Notes: a model not told the origin generated them from the letters alone. A DNA stretch of 64,000 nucleotides from Struthio camelus (GCF_040807025.1 NC_090942.1:77419987-77483986); one strand, 5' to 3'. Shown: positions 33,401-64,000, counted from the stretch's first letter. Numbers and translations are program-made.

Positions 33401-35643
33401 GGTGGGCACCCGGTCTGTTGAACACGGTACTGCAGCGGACATCGGCTGCCAAAACTGTTTTTATATTTAGTCTTTCTACAGAGGAGCCCAACAGGAATTA
33501 AGCTTCCCCAAACTCTGTTTTGTTGCTAGGACGCGAGCACAAATGATGATAAATGTTTTGTCCAGTGTAGGCCAAATAACAGACCAGAAAATACAGAACT
33601 CCTTTCTTTCCTTCTGTTCTTTGTTCCTGGGCACAAGATCAACATTTCTCTGTACACACAAAATAAGCACTTTGAAAGCTAGAATGTAATAAATAATTCG
33701 TTGTCTTTTTACAGTGATGAGTAAAAGCAGAGAGAAGATACATACCCACAGAAAACTTGTGGAGCTAAAACCCAGCATTTTTCTGTTCCCTTAAAATACA
33801 TACATATTTAGAAATGGAGAAGAAAATCTGGAATAACCTCTGGAATAACTCTTCTGATTTCCATCCGTTAGGTATTGTTGCATCCTGGTATTCCCTCTAG
33901 GACAAAAGTTGCACTTAAGTTTCCTGCATGTTTCTATACCTTGCCCTGCTTTGTCATTGTGAATGTTTAGTGCATACTTCATGCTTCACCTTAGTATTTT
34001 TAGCATTTTTCATTTGCAGCAAGAGCTTTTCCTATTGAGTTGCTTCACCTTCTTCCTCCCAACCGAAGATAGTGCTCTTTGAGGCAGCTGTGAAAAGAAG
34101 CAAAACCTTTGGAGTTGCTAATATATTTGGAGCCAATATACCAGGAAGGAGAGAGTATTAGGTGCTGAGGACCCATAAGAAGAAAGGAATAGAAACTGGA
34201 GTTAAGATCAAAGATAACAGAATAGGGAAAAAGTGGTGTGTCCCTTAATTGTAGCTGGGAGGAGATCACAAAGGAGCTCTGGAGTGGAGACTGGCCCTGT
34301 GACACATTTGAAGAACTCACTCTGGAAGAAAAAACACGAGAGTGTAGGATGTAATCTGTCTCCTGGAGCGGGCAGATGCTACGGCAGAGGAGTGACCGAC
34401 AAGCCTGTGCGCCTGAGGAGTTTCTCTGGTGGTGGTAGGAACGCAAGGGCATCTGCAAGCAAAAGGGAAGAAATCAAATGGGAGGTTTTTGAGCAATTGG
34501 GGGAAAGGGAGCAGAAGAGAGAGATCCTCATAGCTTTTTTTCATTCATTCATTCAAAATGAAGAGGAGGAGGAAGAGCTCAGCTGCAGCAGGACAGAGTC
34601 TGTTCTTCAAGAACGCTGGTGAGATCTTGGGCAGATGAAGACACTGCAATGGAGAATTTGGCGCCAGCAGCACCCAGAACTGAACAAGGCTCTTGCCTGC
34701 AGCGTGCTGCAGCAGTAACCCATGTGCCAGCTTTTGCAGTGAGGACGACTGCATTTTTTTTTTTTTTAAGGTTAGGAAGCTTGTTTATTTTTAGATGTAT
34801 TTGATAGTCTTGTGTGGTGGTGCATTGACTAGCCATTGTTCCCTGGGATCATCTAATTAAATGTGGCAATAGTACAAGCTTCTTAAGGGAGCCAGAAAGT
34901 CCAACTGCGTCCATGTGCATTGTCACGGCGCAGTTAATGCCACTGACATTCATGTCAGTTAGTTAATACATGCAAACAGCCTGCCAAAACAGCCAACCAC
35001 ACTATTTCATGCACTCTGTAGATGGCTTCAGGTTTCGATGCTCAACACGTCTCCTAGTGACTTAAAATAACAATAATTAATTGATTCATGCCTAGGAACC
35101 ACCCAGTGCCAATAAAATGGTTTCTTTATAACAGTCCTAGAAGTAGCATGAGATAAGAGCAGTTAAACAAATGGTGCTGGAATCAACTAAGGAAAACAAA
35201 CACAGAAGAGTTCAGTAGGTGGTAGAGCCCCTCCACCTGTTGGGCTGGTCCTCGTTCAGTGAGCTGCAAAGGAGCACACCCAGAAGAAACTGCGTCTGCC
35301 CTCCAGAACAGCAGCTTGTCAACACTGCTCAGCTCTGCCACTGGCATGACTTTTATCTAGAAGGTGACAGGTAATAACCACTGAGCATATTTACTGGGTA
35401 TGCATGTGCCCAGTGACTACAGAGCCTTCCCTGGAAAAGGAAGGGACTTCCCTGAGGCGCAGAAAGATCTTCATTTGAAATGAAAATAGGCCAGGAAGTA
35501 TCTCATGAAGACAAGCAGGAGAACAAGTCTGAAATTCTAGTAATCAATCATCTGTGAAGTGTTCAGCCAAGGTGTGGTCCATGCATCTCAAAGGCTGAAA
35601 AACTGTATTGGATTGTAGATCCTCAGAGCAATGTCCAATCTGC

Positions 35644-35669
35644 CACACACACACACACACACACACACA
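35644..35669. repeat. (CA)n microsatellite
   Basis: About 13 uninterrupted CA units in intergenic sequence. Confidence 0.95.
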
Positions 35670-36166
35670 GAACAAGATCTTTTTGATCAACTTCATCAGC
35701 CTCTGTGTTGAAAAGGGAGTGGAGGAGCATATCAGTCACAACCAGCAAAATGACCAAGCAGCAAGCCTCGCTGTTTGGGGTGGTTTGGATCTGGACTCTG
35801 ACAAGCAAATCAAACTTCAGCTTGCTGTGCTGCCCTTACAGACGGCTGAGCTTTTCCGTATGAAAGTGGACTGGTTGCCGTGTTTCATGAGGGCGGCAGG
35901 GAAGCCATGCTGGCAGATGAACTTTTCCAAAACAAAAGCAGATTTGAGAGGCTGGCTGAGTTCTGCCACCTGTTGGGATGTTCTGCCTGGGCTTGTTCAT
36001 CGTGTTTGGTGTGCCAGGAAACCCTAAGGACATCCACAGCATATGCTAGACAGCACTGCCAAGAAGCAAAAGTGGTGCCTGTCAGGCAAGAATGCTCTAA
36101 GGCAATTTTTCACGAGTACTCACAGCTTCCTGCCCACAAGAGACATGCTAGAAAATGGCCTCTGCA

Positions 36167-36181
36167 AAAAAAAAAAAAAAA
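36167..36181. repeat. Poly-A tract
   Basis: A run of about 15 A. No retroposon body was recognised upstream. Confidence 0.8.
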
Positions 36182-37026
36182 ATGGACTGCATGAGGCAGA
36201 CAATGATGTGTATATAAACTTTCTCTAACCTGCTTGTTAACAGCAATGGTTTTGTGTCCTTGCTTACCAAAGGACGCTTGGGGCTGATATCTTCCTCGCC
36301 TATGATGGCTTATCTCCATCCCCTCCACCCTCGTTTCCCACCTTCCCCCTCCGCCGATCACATTCCCTTAGATCATGCCTCGGGATCAGCAGAAGCCAAG
36401 ATGATTCAGTTGCTCCAGGTTTTAAAACAACAGGATGTACCTGCCAGAAAATGTGTTTATAGAAGGCACATAATTTTTCCAGAATGTTTTGTATGCCAGA
36501 CATACATTAAGTCTTTCCTGAACTCAATGAAAGCTTTAGCACCCCCCCACGCCTTTGGGAGTTCTTGCCAGGCTTGACTCAGCCTTTATTTACTGTATGC
36601 ATTAAAAGGCAGCTTTTTTTTCCATAGGAGGTTGAGTCCGTAATAATGAAAATGTAGCGCTACTAATCATAAAATGCAGCATGAGTGCAAAGGCCAATAC
36701 AGGCCTTGACTTAATAATGCTGTTCTGGAGGAGTGAGCTGTTTCATAATTAGGAGGAAAAAAAACCCTTCCTTGAGCTAGAAATAGGCTGTATGACAAGA
36801 CTAGTACCTACCTAGTAAAAATAAATCAGTGCTAGGCTGATTGTTGCAGAAGACTCTCAGTGCTGTGACTGTGTTGCAGAAACACATGGGCAGCATTGGC
36901 CCCAGCTGCAAATCCTGTTCTTTCTAAGTGGCTGTGTCAGGTCAACATGTAGCAAAAAGCAGTGCTAGTTGTTGTTAAATTAAAGTTGGGGAAATTAACA
37001 AACTGGAACAAAAACCTGGCCCTGGT

Positions 37027-37039
37027 GAAGTCAGTGGGA
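37027..37039. repeat. Possible ancient dispersed-repeat fragment
   Basis: gaagtcagtggga, identical to 12426-12438 and followed by gttttgcc. The longer phrase around it resembles an old amniote interspersed repeat, family not named. Confidence 0.3.
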
Positions 37040-38998
37040 GTTTTGCCTTTCACATCAACGTAAGCAGGCACCTGGCCAGTTACAGTAGCTGAACATAAGT
37101 TTGTCGGAGGCATAATTATTTCACTTTGACTTTGCTTCAGTATTTATTTTAGCAGCTAATTGTTTTTATGTAGCAAGTTATTCCATTTCCCTTTGGTTTC
37201 AGTTGACAAGAGTTTCAGAAGCTGTTAACCGGAAAAAGGAAAAAACTAATCAATTTTCAAATTGGTAAATTCAGACTTTTTTTTTTTTTAATGGGCCACT
37301 GTGGTACCATAGCTGCTTATTCTGAAGTAACTTTGTTTGGTATGTGGCAATAGTTTCTGTGGCCACAAAATTCCATTGCATGTAGTTTTCTTATAATTTC
37401 ATTTGTTTTTATTTAACAGAGCAACAATAGTTTCAAAATGTCATTTGTATTTTACTATTTGAGTTATTTATGAAATGGTCAGCCTATGACAACTGAGAAA
37501 TAAAGGGTGTTACATACACGCTTATAAAGAAAAAAAGGCATAAGGAAGCCTCAGCAGCAATGCCAGCAGTCTTGTATTTCCATGAAGTCTGAACTGAAGC
37601 TAATAGGTGAACTGAGAATAGAAGCAAATAGGAAAGGAACTGAAATTTTTGGCCAGTCACAAATGTGACGTGGTGGGGTGAGGGGAGGCCTTCTATTCTT
37701 GAAATAGTTCATTGACCTAGAGTTGCTTTTACAGCTCTGGCTTCACTGTGTTTTTGTGCGTGTAGCACGGGTTTGGTAGGACAGAGTGGATAATTCTGGT
37801 ATTTTACAAAGAAAGCACATACATAGAGGTATAGAGATACATGAGACAGTGAGGATATGACCACTCAGGAAGGTTTTTTGTTTTTTTTTTTGGCCTGTTC
37901 AAATAAACAGCATTGTCAGAATTCTGGTGGCATTGATTGTTTTATAAGTGACCAGCAGAAAAACTGTGATTTTCTATTAGATTGATATCCTATTTATAGC
38001 TGGTGCTTGTTAGGAATTGCCTCTTAATCTATTCAATTCTGTAAGAATGCTGTCTCTGGAAAACTTGTTCATACTTTTTGGAGTTTGGGAAGCAAAGGGG
38101 AAAATCAAAATGATGTGAATAAATAGAATTTGAATTACTAAAGTGATTAAAAGTTGCACATGAGGGCAGCTGGCCATTCAGTTCATATCCCCAAAGTTAC
38201 TCTGATACCTCAGATAAGCCGTGTTGGTTTGGCCCTTATTTTGAGAAGCAGTCTACATTTCCCAGGGTGCATCACAGTCTTCATCTGGTTGCCTTGCAGG
38301 TTTCAGCTCAGGAGCCCAGGCCCTCAGAGACGGTAGGAATTTGCCAAGAATCTGTCCTACTAATAAGAATGGTGAAGATGCACAACAAAGTATTTACAAT
38401 GTAAATTTGACTTTGTTCATTTATTCAGCCAAGATGAACTGTACTCTCAGGTCAGGTGACTCACAGCCATACCTTTTGCAACTGAACATACATTTTACCA
38501 GGTAAATGGCTGACCGCAGGCTGTTTAATCCAATGGTAATTCATGAAATAGTGTTAGTAAAAGCAAAGATAATTTTGTTTTTTGCTTTCTTTGACAGCAT
38601 TTGTTAATGAATGGTTTGGTTAATGCATGAAACTGCTGAGGATGAGCGAGAAGGCTCATGTAGGGTAGAGCAGAGAAGAAAGGTTTCTGTCCAAACAGGA
38701 AGCTTGCAGCAGCTGCTGCAATTGGCTAGTTAGCTTAGCTGGGTAATTCTTCAGATCAAGAAAATAATAGCAGCAAAACTCCCCTACCTCACTCTTTTTT
38801 AATATAAGAAATATGCTTAAGATACATGCTTAGTATTTCTCCTCCAAGAAACAATAACTGAGCTATTTATACACACAAATGTGTTTTTTTTTCCCCCAGC
38901 TGAACTGAGTACTCACACTACTTCTGTTGTGCTGGAGCAGTTCTGATTTTTATCTCCAAACCAGACTTCCCAAACAAACCAGCTAGAGTTGTTTTGGC

Positions 38999-39004
38999 TT
39001 TATT
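38999..39004 (-). terminator. Poly(A) signal (minus strand), distal candidate
   Basis: AATAAA on the minus strand followed by GT-rich ggtttgtttggg and tctggtttgg. It could be a distal CYB5R3 site or belong to an unannotated transcript. Confidence 0.35.
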
Positions 39005-41751
39005 GAGTTTTCAGCTTGCAAGATAAGAAAAATACACCATGAAATACACGTTTGCATAGTGGTCGAGGCCCCAAATCACAGAGTTAGAAGGCCAGCATGG
39101 TTTTGAAACAGAATACTGGTTCAACCAAATACACCATATTGTTAGCGAAATGCCTCATGTCATACAGAACGTCTGTTGTTTGGCTGCCTGCCCTCAGAGA
39201 CTATCAGTCAACTTAATTGTGCCACCATATACATAATGGTATTGTACCGATAGGTGTACTAATACCATTAGTACATGCAACTATAGTATATACAACACCA
39301 CTGCAGTTGCTGCCTGGGGAGCAGGAACCTACATACAAGTTTCCAGGAGCTCGTTTCAGAGTTTTCCAGGTAACATGAAAACACATTCTTGTAAATGCCC
39401 ATCACAACTGGGCAAGCAGGGGCTCGTCTCTTTTGGGATGGGGCACAATCTCATGTCTGAGTAGTGAGTCTGGCAATACAACAGAGGTGGGAGAGGGAGG
39501 GAATAAACCCACCAGATGGGTTAACACAGCTGCTGCATAGAATATTTCAGGAGGTACAAACTAGAGAGATCTAACCAATGCAGCAGCAGGCTGGATTAAC
39601 CAGGAGTTTCTGACTCAGCAGAGATGATCTGGCCCTTTGTTGTGTATGCTTTGTTACCCAGGGAAGGCTTCTGCCACAGCCCTGCCCTCCCCTCCACACA
39701 CCCCAGCTGTATGCTGCAGCAGGGTCCTTAAGCTCCAGCGCTGGTGTCCCTCAGCCTCTCCTCCCAGGGCCTGCCTGCAGCCAGCCCTCGGTTTCAGCAC
39801 CCTGAGCCTTTCGGCTGCTGCTTCCACTCTGCCTCTTCCCTCCCCTCTCGAGGGCATAGTTCTGGCAGCTCTTTCCCTCTTTCCAGTCCCTACAGTTCCT
39901 GCTGGCAAGAGCGGACCTGGAGAATGGGAAACATGGGGCTGGGAAGGGAGGGGAAGAGCTGCCCAAGTCCTCTTGGGAACTGGATGAAGTGCTCTGGGAA
40001 TGGCCTGCTCAAGGGGCTGGGGCAGTAGCTGGTGGATAAAGTCTACCACATGTGAACACTTGCAACAGATTTCATTAGAAGCGCTTTAACTAGCTGCACA
40101 TGTAAGCTCTTACAGCACATGGCAGGGAGGCAAGTGCAGGCCAGACTGAGGAAAAGACTGATGCAGACTGACTTGTGAGTAAAATATTAAGAGTGCTACA
40201 TGCTGATCAAGGCAGATGTTTGTTTGAAAACAGTGCCCTATTCTGTTAGTTCAAACGGTGGGTTGGCAAGCTGGGCAAGATCGCCAGAAGCACTGCAGTA
40301 CTGAGCAGTACTACCCCTACCCCATTAGGCTGTTTGAGCAAGGAAAATTGCATATCCCTGCTACTCCATTCCCCTTCCCACCTCACACACGTGTAAGAAG
40401 TTACAAACTTCTTCCCTGCGAAGGGAAAGCCTGGCTGCTCTTCCAACTGCCCAAGCCACGCTCCTCCTATTCCTCCCTCCCTGCTCTCCAAGGCAGGTTT
40501 GAGAGGAGAAAGGTTCAGCAACACTATGAGGCTCCTCTCCATAAACCCAGTTATTTTTACCAGAAAACATGGATAAGCACACTATTAAACCACCGGTACT
40601 TAACTGTCACACTCTGCGTTAAAAGATTAAAGCATACAGAGCCCCCCGCAGTAACAAGGCCAGGGGGAGTGGGGGGGTGGGGAGCAGGAATCCAGGATAG
40701 ATGAGGAGCAACTGGTTACTGCCAGGGCAACTAGGGCAAATGAGGACAAATGGCTACTGCCCCACACCTATGCCAGGCCCCAAACCTGAGAGCTGCTTGC
40801 AGCAGTGGCACAGGCCCAGGCTGACCCCCGCTCCCCACCCAAGCCAGCTGCAGAGCTGGCGCTGGGAGGCAAAAACAGCTGGGTCTGCTGTGCCACAGGG
40901 AACAGCACAGGCCCATGACTCAACTGAAGGAGTGAGATTAAGGACTGCTCATTTCTTACCTCCTTCCTCTCAGATCCTCTGCTGCAAATAGGACACAGTA
41001 CCTCAGGGAAAAAATCCTAATGTATGTGCCTTCACTGTTAGTGAGGCCTATCTATCTCCTTCTATACAGCAGTAAGCGAAGGGGACCCACCTCTGGTGGA
41101 GGCAAAGCAACAGCAGCAGGCCTTTTGATCCTATTTCTCTTGGTCAACTTTCCACAAAACGCAGGAAGTTCAAGTTTCTTCGGGTGCTGTGTAAAATTGT
41201 AAAAGAGGTTGGAAGCACTCGGCCCGTCTTGTCAGAAAACTAGAGGAATGCTCACATTTTCTGTAAGATAGATGATGAATTGGCTCAAAGAATCATAAAA
41301 GTAGCAAAAAAAAAAAAAGACATTTATGACTTATCTGTTTAAATGCTGTTGTAAATGCTGTTGTTCACCATAAAACAAAAGGGACTAGGACTCAGTTTTA
41401 TTTCAGTAGATTATATGAAAATCTCCTTTTTTTCATAAAAGAAAGAGCTACATGTTCACAAGGAAGATGTACAAAATCAAGCTAATTAATAAGAATAGAC
41501 TGGAGTGGCTGGGGGGAGCAGAAGAAGCACGTTTACTCCCTAAGAGGGCATCCAAATAGAGCAGTCTTCACCAAACTCAGGCAAAAAAAACAGATAGATA
41601 AGCACTTAGGTAATGAAAGCAAAAAGACTTTTTTTGAATTTTCACTTTCTAGAGAGTGTTTTACAATTGGAGTGTGTCTCTTAAGAGGCTGAAGAGCCAT
41701 CTATGAAGATGATGTGCTAAATAACACACAGGTGATTCACCTGCAAGATAT

Positions 41752-41757
41752 TTTATT
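41752..41757 (-). terminator. CYB5R3: Poly(A) signal (minus strand), CYB5R3 candidate
   Basis: AATAAA on the minus strand about 2.0 kb after the stop. A GT-rich element (cctgtgtgttattt) follows at a suitable distance, so this is my preferred 3' end. Confidence 0.45.
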
Positions 41758-43728
41758 TCTTAAACAGATGTGAAAAAAGCCAGTAATTGAATATGTAGAA
41801 TAAGTAATACAAAAACAGTTTATGCTTAACCAGCTAGCTATTTTTGACAAGTACACTTCATTAAATGCAGTCATAAAAAAAAAAAAAATCTATGTTTATC
41901 CCACACTGATATAAACCAACAGTAAGATAACTATGCTCAAATTTCCACGTTTTGCCTTATAACAAGACAGACTGAAACTTGAGTCTTACTGAAACTTTGG
42001 AGCATGGTATTAAAAAAGAAGTTTCAGAAGCACACACCAAAAATTCAAGATCTCAGAGGCAGCAGTCTAATTAATAAAATAAGTTTAATAATAGCGTTAT
42101 CCATTCCAAGTTCCTTAAATAAACCATAATATCTCTTTCTCCATTTAATTCACACTGAAAATTAACCGTTTAATCCATAATACCCATCTGTTGTACAAGC
42201 CCAAAAGGAAACATGGCAAGTTACAGCTTCAAAATACCTACCCGAATCTTCAAAAAAAATGATATTATACACTGATACTTGTAGCTAACTAGCATCCACA
42301 TTACTTTGCATTTCACTAAACATCCTTTCAAATCGCTCTGTTTTCCATCACCAGAACAAGATTTTTAGTTTCACAGATTCCTTGCAGGACAGCTTTAATC
42401 TCAGTTGCATCTCTGTTGTTTGGAAGCAGAAAATTCTGCAGTCAAGATGCTTTAAGTTTACTGCAGATTAGGTAAAAAGCTGCTGTAAAAAAAAAAAGTA
42501 AATTAAAAAAATAAATGAGAGCTATAATAAACAGCATCTAAGAAACAGTTTTAGATTCAATGAGTCATTTGAGTTTGCTGTCAGTTAGGTGACTTAAGGC
42601 TTTTCCCATGCATCCTTTTCAAGCAAATGATTTGGAGTTTTGCCTGAGCAAGTTATGCAGATGCAGGTGAGATGCAGGCTCCTGCTCACCACATCCAAAG
42701 TTGGACTACCTACTGAAACCCACTCTAGCGACGAGTGCTGAGCTCCTCTTGTTCCAAACTAATCTATGGGTAACAGGAAACCAAATGGACAGACCCCGTT
42801 GTCACCCAGACATTTTTCCTGCACGGGACACGTAGAACTGCTTTTGTACTCCTACAGCACCTTCTGCTATTTAAAAGTAAATACCGAAGTTGTTAGTATT
42901 TTTTGCAGTATTCAAAACACGTACAAGCAAAGATTCCCAGCTACTTGGGGAACAGCGAATAAAGCCTTCTGCTTTCCATAGTTCCTTTCATTGCCTGGGA
43001 AAGGGAATGGCTTCTCAAAGTGGACAGCTGGAACAGTGCACCAAAGAGAGGCCATTCTAAAATACACAGGAAACAAATTTTGTATTGATGTCTACCTCTC
43101 TATTTTGATTAACATGGTAAATTGCATGACTTCGGTCATAAACAGTTAATCGCCATCTGCCAACTGAATAGTCATCTTTGAAGCTTCTGATGTTGCAAAG
43201 ATTATGCATAGAAGGCAAACACTCCTGGCCTTCATGGTGTAAAAGCTCTGTAATGATTAAAGTTTGGCATAAGCAAGATAAATAATCCAGCACATTCCAT
43301 ATAATTTTATACTTCATTCCAAGGAAAATACTGGGTATGCACAGCGTTGGGAAGCAGGATATCACTGCCATTTGACTACAGTGCTAATAAAGTATAAACC
43401 AGTGTTCAGCGTCCTAAGAAGCCATACCTCCCTTCCTTGAGATGGAATATAATCTTTCCATAGGACAGCCATGGCAAGTACAATGTAACTGAGCAATAGG
43501 CATCACTGCCTTTCTGCAATACAGTTGTTTCTGTGCAAAACAGAGTACAATTTGAGAACAGTTAGGCTTGAGTGTCTTACTTGCCAGAGATTTAGAAAAA
43601 CTGAAGCAATTTTAACCTAAATGTAGCTTCTCAGCACTGCGCATCAACCACTTGTATAACTTTGTCTTGTTCCCCATAAAATGTTTTTTCTTCCCTTACG
43701 CACAAGATCACTGAATTATCAGTCTTCT

Positions 43729-62024
<18,296 letters not shown>

Positions 62025-62071
62025 ATCGGTCCCAAGCGAGAAGCAGAAGGGCCCCGCCCACCCGCAGGCCA

Positions 62072-62083
62072 CGTCACGTGACG
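62072..62083. promoter_or_regulatory. CYB5R3: CACGTG palindrome (CLEAR/USF-type E-box)
   Basis: cgtcacgtgacg is a perfect 12-bp palindrome whose core gtcacgtgac matches the TFEB/MITF CLEAR and USF consensus. It is about 50 bp upstream of the CYB5R3 start codon. Confidence 0.65.
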
Positions 62084-62095
62084 GTGCGCGCCGCG

Positions 62096-62103
62096 CCAAT
62101 CAG
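62096..62103. promoter_or_regulatory. CYB5R3: CCAAT box (NF-Y type)
   Basis: ccaatcag on the plus strand, about 72 bp upstream of the CYB5R3 ATG. Position and sequence fit NF-Y at a TATA-less promoter. Confidence 0.6.
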
Positions 62104-62297
62104 CGCCGGGCGGTGCCCTCCTTTCCCCCCCGCCCCCCAGCGGCGGGTGGCGGCCGTTGCCGCGCGGCGGCGCCCTGAGGCGCGGTTGGGTGCGGCCTGG
62201 CCGGGGGGGAGGGGCGGCCGCCTGCCTGTGCGGGGCGGGCCCGGCCGTTAGAGGCGTTACCGGCCGCAGCGGGGCCGCCTTTCTTGTCCGCGTCGTG

Positions 62298-62320
62298 CCC
62301 CCCCCTCCCCCCCCCGCCCC
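62298..62320 (-). repeat. G-run tract (possible G-quadruplex on minus strand)
   Basis: Runs of 8, 9 and 4 C separated by single bases on the plus strand, so G-runs on the minus strand, inside the CpG island. Confidence 0.6.
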
Positions 62321-62450
62321 GTCCGGAGGGCTCCCTTCCCCCTGCCTTTGGGGCCGGGGGTGCCCGCCAGAGGGCGCCCGAGCCCCGCGCGGCCCGGGCC
62401 GCGTTTGGCGACCGCTTCATCTAGTGACTTTAACGCGGGTTGGGGGAAGC

Positions 62451-64000
62451 AGCGGGTCGTGGTGTCTGAGCGGTCGTGCGGGGCTATGTGGAAATAACAA
62501 CAGGACAAACACCCCGCGAAATAAGCCCCCGCTCTCTAGGCATGGCTTCATCTGTCTGCTTGGCATGTGTGCCTGCTACGCCTGCCTTTACCAAAAAATG
62601 AACAAATTAAAGGTGCGGTTCTCACGGGTTAAACCGAGCAGCTTTGTCCTTATCCTACTATCATCGTGTATTAATACAACTCTCTTGCCCTCTAATAATA
62701 ACAAAAAAGTAATGGCGGAAACAAGCGTTCTGCTTGATAAAACCATAATATCTTTATTTTTTAACAAACAAAGTCCCCATATCCTGTCAGGATATAGCAG
62801 AGGATAGCTACCGTCTGTCAACATTGCAACGAAACCATATATATCACGCAGACTTCTTAGGCCTTAGCTCCCCCTGCTTATACACCTGCAAAATCAGCAC
62901 CTGCGTGTAATTCAGAGCAAGTCATTACTGATGATGTATATCTGAAGAGAACAAAAACTGAGCTTTGCAATAAGAGGATGTTTCAACCGGGCTTACGAAA
63001 ACTTTGGTTTACACTGACGTATACAAATTAATGACTAGTAAGCAAACGCATCTTTCTATCCGTGCTAAAGGTAAAACACCCCAAGCTCTTTAATTAATGT
63101 GTCAAAACGTACAGAAAACACGCGTCGATGGTCCTTAGACGCAGTTTCTCCTAACCAAAAAAGCCCATACTTGATAGTCCTAATACTAAGATTAACAAAC
63201 AATAAAAAGAGGCACCTTCGCCCCCCGGCCTCATGCCGGGGTACTGAGCCACCTGCGTGCCCAAGCACCTGCCTTCTCCCAGGGTTTGGTTTCTCTCCGG
63301 GTTTGCCATCTGCGCGGGCGGCTAATCCGGCCGTGAGAACAGTCATACGTCCGACCCCGACTTCCCCATCCAGTCTGGGAGTTAGCACTGGTAAATGAAA
63401 GCACGTCAACAGACCAAACCGAAGGTAAACAGGTCACGTCCCTGCAGGGACACGGGAAGGCCCTAGGTAAGGACATTTAGCTGCAGGGATGAAGTTGCTG
63501 ATTTTTGGGCACGCTCAGGAGAACAGCTTGGAGAGACTGGCAGGCCAAAGCCAAAGCCCCTGGGGGAAATTTCCAGCCTGCTCCATTTCTCAGAAACTTT
63601 CCTCTTCCCTATATGTGCACACTGAAGGTGAACCAAGGGCCTGCTTGAGCTTCTCCGGGGAAAGGACTGAGCCTGCTGCGGACGTGCATGGTGTTTGTGC
63701 TCGATGCCAGTCTCGGTCTCCCCAGTTAGCCCTGTCCAGCCAGCCCGTTGGGGCCCTCTGGGCCCGTGTGAGCCCTGGCTGCTTTGGTTCAAGGAGCCAG
63801 TAAATCGCAGCGTCCTTGCTCACCCTCTGTGGATCCACCACCTGAATGAGCACCTTCCTTTTCCAGGGAAGCTTAGGCGACTGACAAAAGAAGAGAGTTT
63901 CTCTAAAACAAACCAGCATTCAGCTATTGATCACCTTGGTTAGAAAAGCAAAATACTTAGGGTCAGAAACTCACCCTCAGAAGCCGCACAGACCTGCTTA
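62451..64000. other. Right flank, possible 3' UTR of a minus-strand gene
   Basis: No coding exon is supported. A minus-strand AATAAA at 62753-62758 suggests that a transcript from the right ends near 62.74 kb. In human, A4GALT lies upstream of CYB5R3 on the same strand, so its 3' UTR is a candidate, but no A4GALT protein sequence is visible. Confidence 0.3.
62753..62758 (-). terminator. Poly(A) signal (minus strand), neighbouring gene
   Basis: AATAAA on the minus strand, followed by T/G-rich sequence (attatggtttt, cgcttgtttccg). It lies upstream of the CYB5R3 promoter, so it would belong to the next minus-strand gene. Confidence 0.4.

Larger units (their letters stand above)
31246..38975. 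other. Intergenic region or extended 3' UTRs
   Basis: No coding exon was identified. It holds a CpG-rich patch (33080-33400), poly-T near 34757, an AC microsatellite (35644-35669), a poly-A tract (36167-36181) and plus-strand AATAAA hexamers at 35111 and 37499. The longest ORFs (143 aa at 33070-33501, 139 aa at 35608-36027) show no recognisable domain. Confidence 0.6.
38976..43728 (-). other. CYB5R3: Probable 3' UTR and 3' flank of CYB5R3
   Basis: There are no coding exons beyond the stop at 43729. Minus-strand AATAAA hexamers lie at 41752-41757, 41397-41402 and 38999-39004. The first and last are followed by GT-rich sequence. Open frames at 39637-40049 and 40258-40704 occur on both strands in GC-rich sequence and are not assigned. 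Confidence 0.45.

Noticed and set aside
40258..40704. 148-codon plus-strand ORF between the genes
   Set aside because: No recognisable domain, no splice context, and opposite-strand frames are also open. It may be part of a minus-strand 3' UTR.
62157..62807. 216-codon plus-strand ORF at the CpG island
   Set aside because: Its length follows from GC-rich composition, as open frames occur on both strands. The protein is Gly/Arg/Pro-rich low complexity that then changes character, with no domain.

Overview
This is a piece of a vertebrate nuclear genome, most likely from a bird. The genes are split into short exons with GT-AG introns, and the two proteins are close to well-known vertebrate families. 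A truncated CR1 LINE near 57.4-58.3 kb has the typical avian 3' sequence. The species cannot be told from the sequence.

Left part, 1 to about 31-33 kb, plus strand: the 3' portion of PPFIBP1 (liprin-beta-1). I placed 21 constitutive-looking exons plus one optional 33-nt microexon, from 1754 to the stop at 30184-30186. The phases agree from end to end and give 764 residues (775 with the microexon). They cover the end of the N-terminal coiled coil, a serine-rich linker, the basic KLFGK/RGFFKIK region, three SAM domains and a C-terminus ending in EDSNV. The N-terminal part lies left of the window.

Middle, about 31-43.7 kb: the 3' UTR of PPFIBP1, an intergenic stretch with a CpG-rich patch, an AC microsatellite and simple repeats, and then the probable 3' UTR of the minus-strand gene. 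I found no coding gene here.

Right part, 43.7-62.0 kb, minus strand: a complete CYB5R3-type NADH-cytochrome b5 reductase. It has nine coding exons and 301 residues, with the myristoylation start MGAQLS, a membrane anchor, FAD motif RPYTPVS, NADH motif GGTGITPM and CGPPPM. Its promoter is a CpG island with a CACGTG palindrome and a CCAAT box. Beyond 62.7 kb a minus-strand poly(A) signal suggests the 3' end of another minus-strand gene that lies mostly outside the window.

The two genes are tail to tail and have no obvious functional link: one is a scaffold of cell-edge and synaptic adhesion complexes, the other an ER and mitochondrial outer-membrane flavoenzyme. I saw no sign of an undescribed biological system. 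The points most worth checking are two 33-nt in-frame microexons, an in-phase alternative acceptor that would add 115 codons to PPFIBP1, a GC-AG intron in CYB5R3, a possible poison exon, and the PPFIBP1-CYB5R3 linkage itself.
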